From: Sphingomonas sp.
GTDB taxonomy: Bacteria; Pseudomonadota; Alphaproteobacteria; Sphingomonadales; Sphingomonadaceae
Direction: 5' to 3'
DNA: 64,000 nt
NCBI GenBank assembly: GCA_003248865.1
Contig: QFPK01000018.1
Location: 1 to 64,000, forward strand
Each line of letters begins with the position of its first letter. Position 1 is the stretch's first letter. The position numbers were made by a program, and so were the translations under genes. Below are positions 8,804 to 17,239 of this stretch, piece by piece. The notes under the pieces were generated by a model that worked only from the letters and a program-made list of their open reading frames with translations, had not been told where the DNA came from and ran no database searches.

Positions 8804-8855
8804 TGATTCTCCCTCGCTTTTCGCCAGCATCCGCTGACCCGTACAATGCAGTTCT

Positions 8856-9527
8856 CTATATAAAATCCGGCTTTGGCCTCTTACCCGCCAGCCATGCTCG
8901 GATGGGCTCCCACTCTACTTCAGGCCTGAGAGCCTTGGCTGAATCGACAGCCTCGCCCCGGGTTGCCGCTCCTATCGCAGCCATACCATGACCACAGGCA
9001 TAGAGCGGGTTTGCTGTGCCCGAGAACAGTTCCGGGTCGTCACGAACGTCCATCTTGGGCGCCTCTTCCTTGGCGACGTTTGCCTGAACCCATTCCGGGA
9101 CCTCAGGATACATCTGCCGCCATTTCAACAGGAAGCCGCCATCCAAGTAGACTGATCGATCCGTACAGCGGAACGCGTCATATCTTAGTCGGGCAAGCGC
9201 GATCAGATACCAGCGCACAGCCTCTCTCGGCTTTGAAGCAAGCAAGCGCCGGGACAGCTCGAAAAGATAAGGCGTTGGCAGCTCATTGCGGCCATCTGTC
9301 AACAATTTGAGTGTCGCCGCATCGTCCAGCGGCCTGGACCTTATCTCCTTGAATTTTCCCTGATCCTCGACCCCCGCCACCCGCAAATTGGTGAAAGGGC
9401 CATTTTTCTCGACGATCAGTCCGGACGGTGGCTCGCTTTGGGCGTTTACGGCCCATTGCATCCCCATGAACGCCAAAACCATAACAAAACACGCGACGGG
9501 CGTTGGAACATTTACAACCCGGATCAT
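8856..9527 (-). CDS. Secreted protein of unknown function
   Basis: I do not recognise this 223-residue protein. It has an N-terminal signal peptide (about residues 1-30, hydrophobic core VACFVMVLAFMGMQW, likely cleavage after VNA). The mature part has a helical ELSRRLLASKPREAVRWYLIALARLRYD segment like those of Sel1/TPR-type proteins, a pair of isolated cysteines and an acidic middle. It begins 3 bp after the stop of one acyl-CoA dehydrogenase and ends 52 bp before the start of another, so it is probably co-transcribed with both. Its base composition is less GC-rich than that of its neighbours, which suggests later insertion into the operon. Confidence 0.7.
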   Translation of the reverse strand: MIRVVNVPTPVACFVMVLAFMGMQWAVNAQSEPPSGLIVEKNGPFTNLRVAGVEDQGKFKEIRSRPLDDAATLKLLTDGRNELPTPYLFELSRRLLASKPREAVRWYLIALARLRYDAFRCTDRSVYLDGGFLLKWRQMYPEVPEWVQANVAKEEAPKMDVRDDPELFSGTANPLYACGHGMAAIGAATRGEAVDSAKALRPEVEWEPIRAWLAGKRPKPDFI

Positions 9528-9530
9528 TGC

Positions 9531-10721
9531 TCAGGCCCCCGGAAGCTGGAGGACGCGCTTGGCGATGATGTTCAGTTGCACTTCGGATGTTCCTCCCTCG
9601 ATGCTGTTAGCGCGGCTGCGCAGCCAGTCCTTGGCCAGCGCGCCGTCCTGCTTGCCCTCACCCTCCCAGCTGAGCCCGTCCGAACCGAGGATCGACATCA
9701 GCAGTTCCTGCCGGCGCTTGTTCAGCTCGGTGCCGTAATATTTCAGCATGGAGGACATGGCGCCCGTGCCCTGCCCCGCCTTTGCTTCGTCTTTCACCCG
9801 TTCCATGGTCAGCGCGAAGGCGTAGGAATCGACGTCGAAGCGGGCAATGTCCGCCCGGAGCAGATTGTCCGCCAGCTGTCCGTCCGCGCCGGTGCCGATC
9901 TCGGCCCGGGCGAGATCGCGCATGGAAACGCCGCCGGGGGAACCCATGTCGCCGATCATCTCGCGCTCATGCGTCAGCAGATATTTGGCGATGTCCCAGC
10001 CCTTGCCGCGTGTGCCCATCAGGTTTTCGGCGGGCACGCGGACATTGTCGAAGAAGGTCTGGCAGAAGGGCGAATAGCCCGAGATCAGCTTGATCGGGCT
10101 GGTGGAAACGCCGGGGCTCTCCATGTCGAACAGCAGGAAGCTGATCCCCAGATGCTTGGGGGCGTCGGGCTCCGTGCGGACAAGGCAGAAGATCCAGTCG
10201 GCCTTGTCGGCATAGCTGGTCCAGATCTTGGAGCCGTTCACCACATATTCGTCGCCATCCAGGATGGCGGAGGTGCGCAGGCTGGCGAGGTCAGACCCGG
10301 CGCCCGGCTCGGAATAGCCCTGGCACCAGCGGATCTCGCCCCGCGCGATTTTCGGCAGATGCTCCTTCTTTTGCGCCTCATTGCCATATTTCAGCAGCGC
10401 CGGGCCCAGCATCCAGATGCCGAACGAGGACAGCGGCGACCGCGCGCGGATGCGGCGCATCTCCTGCGTCAGGATCTTGGCTTCCTCTTTGGAAAGGCCG
10501 CCGCCGCCATACTCCTTCGGCCATTCCGGCACCGTCCAGCCCTTGGCGGCCATGCGCTCCAGCCACTGCTTCTGCGCTTCGCTGCGGAAGGTCCATTTGC
10601 GACCGCCCCAGCACATGTCGTCGTCGCCGGCACCCGGCGAACGCATCTCCTCGGGGCAGTTGGCATCCAGCCACGCACGGGTTTCCGCGCGGAAGGCTGC
10701 GAGGTCCGCAGTCTCGTCCAT
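9531..10721 (-). CDS. Acyl-CoA dehydrogenase (operon-leading)
   Basis: The 396-residue product is a canonical acyl-CoA dehydrogenase: WPKEYGGGG in the N-terminal domain, GYSEPGAGSDLAS and NGSKIWTSYA in the FAD/acyl-CoA-binding middle domain, and the C-terminal NSIEGGTSEVQ motif near the position of the catalytic base. ATG 10721 is preceded by GGGAGAGAG and gives the usual family length; the upstream in-frame ATG at 10784 would overlap lgt. It is the first gene of the minus-strand operon running to pgeF and is divergent from lgt, with start codons only 49 bp apart, so the promoters overlap. Confidence 0.92.
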   Translation of the reverse strand: MDETADLAAFRAETRAWLDANCPEEMRSPGAGDDDMCWGGRKWTFRSEAQKQWLERMAAKGWTVPEWPKEYGGGGLSKEEAKILTQEMRRIRARSPLSSFGIWMLGPALLKYGNEAQKKEHLPKIARGEIRWCQGYSEPGAGSDLASLRTSAILDGDEYVVNGSKIWTSYADKADWIFCLVRTEPDAPKHLGISFLLFDMESPGVSTSPIKLISGYSPFCQTFFDNVRVPAENLMGTRGKGWDIAKYLLTHEREMIGDMGSPGGVSMRDLARAEIGTGADGQLADNLLRADIARFDVDSYAFALTMERVKDEAKAGQGTGAMSSMLKYYGTELNKRRQELLMSILGSDGLSWEGEGKQDGALAKDWLRSRANSIEGGTSEVQLNIIAKRVLQLPGA

Positions 10722-10770
10722 TCTCAGCTCTCTCCCAAAAGCGCTCTCGCACTCTCTCCTTACAGCCGAT

Positions 10771-11604
10771 ATGAAGCGCGCCATGGAATTTTTCCAGACA
10801 CCTGTCGAATGGGCCAGCCTCGGGCTCGATCCTGTCGCCCTCCAGATCGGGCCGCTCGCGCTCCGCTGGTACAGTCTCGCCTATATCGTGGGCATCGTCG
10901 CCGCCTGGTGGCTGCTGGCGCGCATGGTGCGGCGGCCGGGCTCGCCGATGACGGCGAAGCATGTGGACGATCTCGTCACCTGGTGCACGCTGGGCGTGAT
11001 CCTGGGCGGCCGTCTGGCCTATGTGATCTTCTATAACCCGCAGCAATATCTGGAAAATCCGCTGGACGTGTTCAAGCTTTGGGAAGGCGGGATGAGCTTC
11101 CACGGCGGCCTGACCGGGGTGATCCTTGCCATTGTCCTCTATGCCCGTTCGCAGGGGCTCTCGGCGCTGCGCATCCTTGATTATGTCGCCGTCGTTGCCC
11201 CCATCGGGCTGCTGCTGGGCCGATTCGCCAATTTCGTGAACGGGGAACTGTGGGGGCGACCCACCGACGGCACATGGGGCATCATCTTCCCCGATGCCGG
11301 GCCGGAACCGCGTCATCCCAGCCAGCTGTATGAAGCTGCGCTGGAAGGCGCGATGCTGCTGATCGTGCTGAACCTGCTGTTCTGGGGCACGCGGGCCCGG
11401 CTGAAGCCCGGGCTGCTGGGCGGCATCTTCATCACCGGCTATGGCCTGTCGCGCTTCGTCATCGAATATTTCCGGGAGCCGGACACGCAGCTCGGCGTGC
11501 TCTCCATCGGGCTCACCATGGGCCAACTGCTGTCGCTGCCGATGATCCTGTTCGGGCTGTGGCTGCTGGCGACGCTGAACCGGCGCGAAACCGCACAAGC
11601 ATGA
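10771..11604 (+). CDS. lgt: Prolipoprotein diacylglyceryl transferase
   Basis: Lgt transfers diacylglycerol from phosphatidylglycerol to the lipobox cysteine of prolipoproteins in the inner membrane. The 277-residue protein has about seven membrane segments and the family hallmarks GGRLAYVIFY, the catalytic GGMSFHGG, the Lgt signature GRFANFVNGELWGR with the essential Arg and Asn, and RHPSQLYEA. ATG 10771 or ATG 10783 could be the start; neither has a strong ribosome-binding site. Its stop overlaps the next start (ATGA). Confidence 0.95.
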   Translation: MKRAMEFFQTPVEWASLGLDPVALQIGPLALRWYSLAYIVGIVAAWWLLARMVRRPGSPMTAKHVDDLVTWCTLGVILGGRLAYVIFYNPQQYLENPLDVFKLWEGGMSFHGGLTGVILAIVLYARSQGLSALRILDYVAVVAPIGLLLGRFANFVNGELWGRPTDGTWGIIFPDAGPEPRHPSQLYEAALEGAMLLIVLNLLFWGTRARLKPGLLGGIFITGYGLSRFVIEYFREPDTQLGVLSIGLTMGQLLSLPMILFGLWLLATLNRRETAQA

Positions 11605-12659
11605 TCACCGCCATTGAAGAGCTGCTGCGGCGCGAGGGGCCGCTGCCGCTGGCGCGCGTGATGGCGATCGCGGCGGACCATTATTATGCCACGCACGAGC
11701 CCTTCGGCCCCGCAGGCGACTTCGTGACCGCACCGGAAATCAGCCAGATGTTCGGCGAACTGGTCGGGCTGTGGCTGGCCGATATCTGGCAGCGTGGCGG
11801 ATCGCCCGCGCCGGTCGCGCTGGCGGAGCTGGGGCCGGGGCGCGGCACGCTGATGGCGGATGCCCTGCGCGCCATCTCGAAAGCCGCACCGGCTCTTCGC
11901 GCGGCGCTGGACGTGCATTTTGTGGAGAAAAGCCCGCGTCTGCGCGCCCTTCAGGCCAAGGCCGTGCCCGATGCCGTCTGGCACGACGATCTGTCCACCC
12001 TGCCGGATGACCGGCCGCTGCTGCTGGTCGCCAACGAATTTCTGGATGCCCTGCCGCTGGCCCAGTTCGAGCGGGTGGAGGACGGCTGGGTGATGCGCCG
12101 GGTTGAGCTGACCCGAACGGGGCCGCGCTGGGATCGGTCCGTCGGCGCCAATCTGGCTTTCCTGCCAGCCGAGATCCGCGATGCGCCGGTGGGGCAGGTG
12201 CATGAACGCAATTTCGGTGCCGAGCAGGTCGCGGCCACGGTTGCCCGGCGTGTGGCCGCCCATGGCGGCGCTGCCTTGTTCATCGACTATGGCTATGCCG
12301 GCCCCGCGACCGGAGACACGTTGCAGGCGCTGAAGGGCGGGCAGTTCGCCGATCCGCTGCTGACGTTGGGCGAAGCCGACCTGTCGGCCCATGTCGATTT
12401 CGCCGCCGTGGCCCGCGCGGCCCGGCCCCATGCGAAGGTCTTCGGGCCGGAAGCGCAAGGCGCCTTCCTGCACGCCTTGGGGCTGGCCGACCGGGCAGAG
12501 GCGCTGAAACGGCTGGCCAGCCTCGAGCGCCGGGCCGAAATCGAGGCCTCCCATGTGCGCCTCACCTCGGTCAGCGCCATGGGGCGGCTGTTTCAGGTGC
12601 TCGGAATCGTCTCTCCCGACTGGCCGGCCCCGGCCGGATTCCCTATATCCGGGGAATGA
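11601..12659 (+). CDS. Class I SAM-dependent methyltransferase, MidA/NDUFAF7 family
   Basis: The 352-residue protein belongs to the MidA/NDUFAF7 (DUF185) family, whose mitochondrial member symmetrically dimethylates an arginine of complex I subunit NDUFS2. The conserved early motif GPAGDFVTAPEISQMFGE, the SAM-binding ELGPGRGTLM, the ANEFLDALP motif and FIDYGY are all present. In bacteria the substrate is usually unproven. It overlaps lgt by 4 bp upstream and the peptidase gene by 4 bp downstream, so all three are translationally coupled. The lgt-midA order is common in alphaproteobacteria. Confidence 0.9.
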   Translation: MITAIEELLRREGPLPLARVMAIAADHYYATHEPFGPAGDFVTAPEISQMFGELVGLWLADIWQRGGSPAPVALAELGPGRGTLMADALRAISKAAPALRAALDVHFVEKSPRLRALQAKAVPDAVWHDDLSTLPDDRPLLLVANEFLDALPLAQFERVEDGWVMRRVELTRTGPRWDRSVGANLAFLPAEIRDAPVGQVHERNFGAEQVAATVARRVAAHGGAALFIDYGYAGPATGDTLQALKGGQFADPLLTLGEADLSAHVDFAAVARAARPHAKVFGPEAQGAFLHALGLADRAEALKRLASLERRAEIEASHVRLTSVSAMGRLFQVLGIVSPDWPAPAGFPISGE

Positions 12660-14458
12660 CAAGCGCCGCCGACCGACTCGCCGCCCTTCGCGCCACCCTG
12701 AAGGCACAGGGCCTCGATGGCTTCATCGTGCCGCTCACCGACGAGCATATGTCGGAATATGTGGGCGGCTATGCGCAGCGCCTCGGCTGGCTGACGGGTT
12801 TCCAGGGCAGCGCCGGGACGGCCGTCGTGCTGGCAGACAGCGCCGCCATCTTCGTGGATGGGCGCTACACCATCCAGGTCCGTGCACAGGTGGACGGCAA
12901 TCTCTATCAATACCGGTCCGTGCCCGCCGAACCGGTCGCAGGCTGGCTGGCAGACCATGCGCCCACAGGCGCGCGCATCGGCTATGATCCCTGGCTGACC
13001 ACCCGCGCCTTCCTGCGCGCGGCCGAAATCGCGCTGGCGCCGAAGGGCATCGTGCTGGTCGCCGTCACCTCGAACCCGGTGGATGCCGTGTGGGCCGATC
13101 GCCCCGCCCCGCCGCTGGCGCCCGCCGAAATCCTCGGCGAGGAATTCAGCGGTCGCAGCTCCGCCGACAAGCGCGCGGCCATCGCCGCCGAGGCGAACAA
13201 GGCAGGCGCCTCCGCCGTCATCCTCTCCGCGCTCGATTCCATCGCCTGGGCTTTCAACATCCGCGGCAGCGATGTCTCCCGCACGCCCGTGGTCCGCGCC
13301 TTCGCCATCGTCCGCGCCGACGGCTCCGCAACGCTGTTCACCGCACCGGCCAAGATCACGCCTGAGGTGAAGGCGCATCTGGGGCCGGATGTGACTGTTG
13401 AGCCTTACGAAGCCTTCGGCCCCGCGCTGGAGCGGCTGGAGGGCAAGGTGCTGCTGGACCCGGCCTGGTCGGTCGCGGCCATCTTCGAGGCGCTGGGACG
13501 TGGCAAGGCGACCCTCATCGAGGCCCGCGACCCGACCACCCTGCCCAAATCCGCGAAGAACCCGGTCGAGCTGGACGGCATGCGCGCCGCCCATGTGCGC
13601 GACGGCGCGGCCATCGCCAAGTTCCTCCACTCCGTCGACAGCAGCCTGCCGCAGGACGAGATCGACGCCTCTGACAGGCTGGAAGCCTTCCGCCGCGAAT
13701 CCAACCTGCTGAAGGACCTGTCGTTCGACAGCATCTCGGCCGTCGGCCCCAACGCCGCCCTGCCGCACTACCGGTCCGAGCCCGAAACCAAGCGGGCGTT
13801 CGCCGGCGAGGCGATCTACCTGATCGATTCCGGCGGCCAGTATCCGGACGGCACCACCGACATCACCCGCACCGTGGCGCTGCAGAACCCGCCCGCCGAA
13901 ATGAAGGACCGCTTCACCCGTGTGCTGAAGGGGCATATCGCGCTCGCCATGGCGCGCTTCCCACGCGGCACCCGGGGCGGCCAGCTGGATATCCTCGCCC
14001 GCCAGTTCCTTTGGGGTGTCGGCCTAGATTACGCCCATGGCACCGGCCATGGCGTCGGCCACTTCCTGGGCGTGCATGAAGGCCCGCAGCGCATTGCCGC
14101 GGCCGTGGGCGCGCCGGGCGTAGACGAAGTGCTGCTGCCGGGCATGGTGATTTCCAACGAGCCCGGATTCTACAAGGCCGGCGCCTATGGCATCCGCATC
14201 GAGAATCTGGTGATCGTGGTGGAGGATCAGCGCCCGTCCGACGAGCAGCCGATGCTCGCCTTCGAGACGATCACGCTGGCCCCCATCGACAAGCGCCTGA
14301 TCGAACCCGCGCTGCTCACGCCCGCCGAGATCGACTGGCTGGATGCTTATCACGCCCGCACCCGCGCCGCGCTGGAACCGCAACTGGACGGCCCCGCACG
14401 CGACTGGCTGATCGACGCGACAGCATCGCTCAGCATCGAGACGCGGGCCGCCGCATGA
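12656..14458 (+). CDS. M24 family Xaa-Pro aminopeptidase
   Basis: This 600-residue enzyme has two creatinase-like N-terminal domains (about 1-300), the pita-bread M24 catalytic domain and a C-terminal extension, matching cytosolic aminopeptidase P of the three-domain XPNPEP1 type. It removes N-terminal residues preceding proline and uses two Mn ions. Metal ligands can be placed in DSGGQYPDGTTDITRT (two Asp), GTGHGVGH (His), NEPGFY (Glu) and RIENL (Glu). The start overlaps the methyltransferase stop by 4 bp. Confidence 0.92.
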   Translation: MTSAADRLAALRATLKAQGLDGFIVPLTDEHMSEYVGGYAQRLGWLTGFQGSAGTAVVLADSAAIFVDGRYTIQVRAQVDGNLYQYRSVPAEPVAGWLADHAPTGARIGYDPWLTTRAFLRAAEIALAPKGIVLVAVTSNPVDAVWADRPAPPLAPAEILGEEFSGRSSADKRAAIAAEANKAGASAVILSALDSIAWAFNIRGSDVSRTPVVRAFAIVRADGSATLFTAPAKITPEVKAHLGPDVTVEPYEAFGPALERLEGKVLLDPAWSVAAIFEALGRGKATLIEARDPTTLPKSAKNPVELDGMRAAHVRDGAAIAKFLHSVDSSLPQDEIDASDRLEAFRRESNLLKDLSFDSISAVGPNAALPHYRSEPETKRAFAGEAIYLIDSGGQYPDGTTDITRTVALQNPPAEMKDRFTRVLKGHIALAMARFPRGTRGGQLDILARQFLWGVGLDYAHGTGHGVGHFLGVHEGPQRIAAAVGAPGVDEVLLPGMVISNEPGFYKAGAYGIRIENLVIVVEDQRPSDEQPMLAFETITLAPIDKRLIEPALLTPAEIDWLDAYHARTRAALEPQLDGPARDWLIDATASLSIETRAAA

Positions 14459-14468
14459 TCGCAAACTT

Positions 14469-14509
14469 CCTGCCCTGAAATTTTTCCCTGCCCTAAAACT
14501 TTTTCCTGC
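14469..14509. repeat. 18-bp direct repeat upstream of sodB
   Basis: CCTGCCCTGAAATTTTTC (14469-14486) is followed directly by CCTGCCCTAAAACTTTTT (14487-14504) and a third partial unit CCTGC (14505-14509). The array ends 75 bp before the sodB start, in the only intergenic gap upstream of that gene. A role as operator or promoter element is possible but unproven. Confidence 0.6.
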
Positions 14510-14584
14510 TTGCGCGAATTCAGCCATCGCAGGGAAACCTCGGGCGTCTATTCCCGTTACCACTCAAACAGCTGGAGACTTCCC

Positions 14585-15250
14585 ATGCCTGCCAAGTTTA
14601 CCCTCCCCCCCCTGCCGTTCGAGCCCACCTCGCTGGCGCCCGCCATCTCGGCCGACACCTTCGCCCAGCACCACGCCGGCCACCACAAGGCCTATGTGGA
14701 CAAGCTGAACGTGCTGGCAGACGAGCATGGCTTCACCGAAACCGACCTCCTGGAAATCATCCGCGAAACCGCCGACGTGGACCCGGAAGAAGTCTCTGAA
14801 CAGGTCTCGGCCGGCGACATCTTCGTGCACGCCGCCCAGCACTTCAACCACGCCTTCTACTGGAAGAGCCTGAGCCCCGCCGGCGGCGCCCCGGACGGCG
14901 AACTGCTGGCCGCCATCGAGCGCGACTTCGGCTCGGTCGAAGCGCTGAAGAAGGCGATGGTCGACAAGGGCGTGGATCATTTCGCCAGCGGCTGGGTCTG
15001 GCTGGTCTCTGACGACGGCAAGCTGGAAGTGATCGGCGGCCATGACGCCCAGACCCCGGTGATCGACGAAGACCTGAAGCCGATCCTGGTGCTGGATGTG
15101 TGGGAACATGCCTATTATCTGGACCATCAGCGCGCCCGCAAAGCCTATCTGGACGCGGTGACCGCCAACCACCTGAACTGGGCGTTCGCCGCCGAAGCTT
15201 ATGCCGCCGACGACGTGGCGGAACTGGAACTGGGCATCGCCAACGGCTGA
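14585..15250 (+). CDS. sodB: Superoxide dismutase (Fe/Mn family)
   Basis: The 221-residue enzyme dismutates superoxide. Family landmarks are the HHAGHHKAYVDKLN segment with a metal-ligand His, HFNHAFYWKSL with the second His, and the C-terminal DVWEHAYYLD with metal-ligand Asp and His. The sequence fits the Fe-type cambialistic SODs common in alphaproteobacteria. The N-terminal segment (about residues 1-22) is longer than in E. coli SodB. ATG 14585 follows CTGGAGAC, a good ribosome-binding site. The 18-bp direct repeats upstream may bear on its regulation. Confidence 0.93.
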   Translation: MPAKFTLPPLPFEPTSLAPAISADTFAQHHAGHHKAYVDKLNVLADEHGFTETDLLEIIRETADVDPEEVSEQVSAGDIFVHAAQHFNHAFYWKSLSPAGGAPDGELLAAIERDFGSVEALKKAMVDKGVDHFASGWVWLVSDDGKLEVIGGHDAQTPVIDEDLKPILVLDVWEHAYYLDHQRARKAYLDAVTANHLNWAFAAEAYAADDVAELELGIANG

Positions 15251-15261
15251 TTTCCGGGCTG

Positions 15262-15502
15262 AAGGATTGAGGGGGCTCTGCCCCCTCAAACTCCCCCGGC
15301 AGGGAGATGATCTCCCTGCACCCACATTACTAAGGATGGTCGGTCAGGTTGCGCTGACGGCATGGTTTGATTGCCTGCGGCGCTTGGCTGCTCCAGCGCC
15401 GCAGGCAATCAAACCAAGCCGCGCGCGCGACATCAGAATAGCGCGCAACGCCAATGTCGAGGGTGCAGGGAAATCATTTCCCTGCCCGCCGGAGGCAAAA
15501 AA
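15262..15502 (+). repeat. Composite palindrome, copy R2 (complete)
   Basis: This is the best-preserved copy, between the convergent sodB and ABC-F genes. Order: hairpin TTGAGGGGGC-TCT-GCCCCCTCAA (15267-15289); palindrome GCAGGGAGAT-G-ATCTCCCTGC (15299-15319); linker with TTGCGCTGACGG; central palindrome with perfect 21-bp arms (15364-15384 and 15395-15415) around a 10-nt loop; linker with ACATCAGAATAGCGCG; terminal palindrome GCAGGGAAAT-C-ATTTCCCTGC (15465-15485); then CCGCCGGAGGC and an A-run. The two ends are inverted repeats of each other. Confidence 0.85.
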
Positions 15503-15523
15503 CCAAACCCGGCCAGCCAAACC

Positions 15524-17167
15524 CTACCAGCGAACCCCCTTCTGCTTCTTCGCCGGTTTCGGCGGCGGCGCGCTGGGTTGCTTGGGCTTGTCGGCGCCCT
15601 TGGGTTTCCGGCCGAGGATGAAATCGGTGTAGTCGTCCAACGACCCCGAAAACTCCTTGGCGGTGCCCGAATCCACCAGCACCAGCCGGTCGGCGGCCAG
15701 TTCCAGCATGTGGCGGTCGTGGCTCACCAGCACCACGGCACCGCCATAGCCGTTCAGCGCCTGCACCAGCGCTTCGCGGGTGTCGACGTCGAGGTGGTTG
15801 GTGGGTTCGTCGAGGATCAGCAGGTGCGGCGCCTCGCGGGTGATCAGCGCCAGCGCGAGGCGGGCGCGTTCGCCGCCCGACATCTCGCCCACCTTCTGCG
15901 TGGCGCGCGGGCCGGAAAAGCCGAAGCGGCCGAGCTGAGCGCGGACAGCGCCCGGCGTCGCCCCGCCCATCAGCCGGCTCATATGTTCCAGCGGGGTATC
16001 GCTGCTGTCCAGTTCCTCCACCTGATACTGGGTGAAATAGCCCACCTTCAGCTTGCCCGGCGCGTGCATTTCCCCCTGCATCAGCGGCAGCTGGGCAGCC
16101 AGCAGGCGGGCGAGCGTGGTCTTGCCGTTGCCGTTGCGGCCCAGCAGGGCAAGCCGGTCGTCCGGGTCCACGCGCAGGTCCAGCTTCGTCAGGATGGGCT
16201 TGTCGGCTTCATAGCCCACGGCCGCCATGTCCATGGTGATCAGCGGCGGCTTCATTTCCTCCGGGCTGGGGAAATCGAAGCTGAGCGTCGGATCCTCGGT
16301 GACGGCCGCGATGGGCTGCATCTTGGCCAGCGCCTTCTGGCGGGACTGCGCCTGTTTCGCGGTGGAGGCCCGGGCCGAGTTGCGGGCGATATAATCCTGC
16401 AACTTCGCACGCTGGGCATCCTGCGACGCCTTGGCGGCGGCCTGCTGGGCCAGCCGCTCGGCGCGCTGCCGTTCGAAACTGTCATAGCCGCCGGCATAGA
16501 GCGTGGCCTTGCCGCCTTCGATGTGCAGGATGTTGTCGACCACATTGTTCAGCAGGTCGCGCTCGTGACTGATCACCACCATCATGGCGGGGTAGTTCTT
16601 CAGGAAATTCTCCAGCCACATCGTCGCTTCGAGATCGAGGTGGTTGGAGGGTTCGTCGAGCAGCAGCAGGTCCGGCTCTGAGAACAGCAGCGCGGCGAGC
16701 GCGGCGCGCATCTTCCAGCCGCCGGAGTAGCTGGAGAGCGGCCGGTTCTGCATCTCCTCGTCGAACCCCAGGCCGACGAGAATACGGGCAGCGCGGCTGG
16801 GCGCGGCATAGGCGTCGATCGCCATCAGCCGCTCGTGGATCTCGCCGAAGCGGTCCATGTCCTCGCAGGTCTCGCTTTCCAGCATCAGCGCGGCGCGCTC
16901 GGTGTCGGCGGCCAGCACCAGGTCGATGGGCGTGGTGGTGCCGTCCGGCGCTTCCTGCGCGATATAGCCGATGCGCAGGCCGCGCGGCATTTCCAGCTTG
17001 CCTTCGTCGGGCTCGATCTGGCCCATCATCACCTTCATCAGCGTGGACTTGCCCGCGCCGTTGCGGCCGATCAGCCCGATGCGGCTGCGGCCCGGAAGCG
17101 CCGCAGTCGCCTTGTCGATGATGGTGCGGCCGCCAAGCCGCACGGTGATGCCGGAGATATTCAACAT
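15524..17167 (-). CDS. ABC-F family ATP-binding protein
   Basis: The 547-residue protein has two ABC ATPase domains and no membrane segments, the ABC-F arrangement of ribosome-associated factors (Uup/YheS/EttA group). Domain one has GRNGAGKST and LLLLDEPSNHLD; domain two has GRNGNGKTT, SGGERARLALAL and LILDEPTNHLD. A linker of about 75 residues rich in Gln/Ala/Lys separates them. The C-terminal tail is short and basic (KPKGADKPKQPSAPPPKPAKKQ), more like YheS than Uup. The start at 17167 (MLNISGITVRLGG) matches the family; ribosome-binding site is weak. Confidence 0.9.
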   Translation of the reverse strand: MLNISGITVRLGGRTIIDKATAALPGRSRIGLIGRNGAGKSTLMKVMMGQIEPDEGKLEMPRGLRIGYIAQEAPDGTTTPIDLVLAADTERAALMLESETCEDMDRFGEIHERLMAIDAYAAPSRAARILVGLGFDEEMQNRPLSSYSGGWKMRAALAALLFSEPDLLLLDEPSNHLDLEATMWLENFLKNYPAMMVVISHERDLLNNVVDNILHIEGGKATLYAGGYDSFERQRAERLAQQAAAKASQDAQRAKLQDYIARNSARASTAKQAQSRQKALAKMQPIAAVTEDPTLSFDFPSPEEMKPPLITMDMAAVGYEADKPILTKLDLRVDPDDRLALLGRNGNGKTTLARLLAAQLPLMQGEMHAPGKLKVGYFTQYQVEELDSSDTPLEHMSRLMGGATPGAVRAQLGRFGFSGPRATQKVGEMSGGERARLALALITREAPHLLILDEPTNHLDVDTREALVQALNGYGGAVVLVSHDRHMLELAADRLVLVDSGTAKEFSGSLDDYTDFILGRKPKGADKPKQPSAPPPKPAKKQKGVRW

Positions 17168-17239
17168 GATGCCCGCGCGCGTAGCGGATTGTTGCTGCAA
17201 GCGCGAAGAGAATTTGGCGGGAAGGGAAAGTGGCCGCGC

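Noticed and set aside
10378..11598. Minus-strand frame opposite lgt
   Set aside because: It is the shadow of lgt, whose membrane profile and signature motifs are clear.
15465..15502. Terminal module of the composite palindrome as a plain intrinsic terminator
   Set aside because: The A/T-run lies on the wrong side of the stem for the gene that would need terminating on that strand, so it is not a standard terminator.
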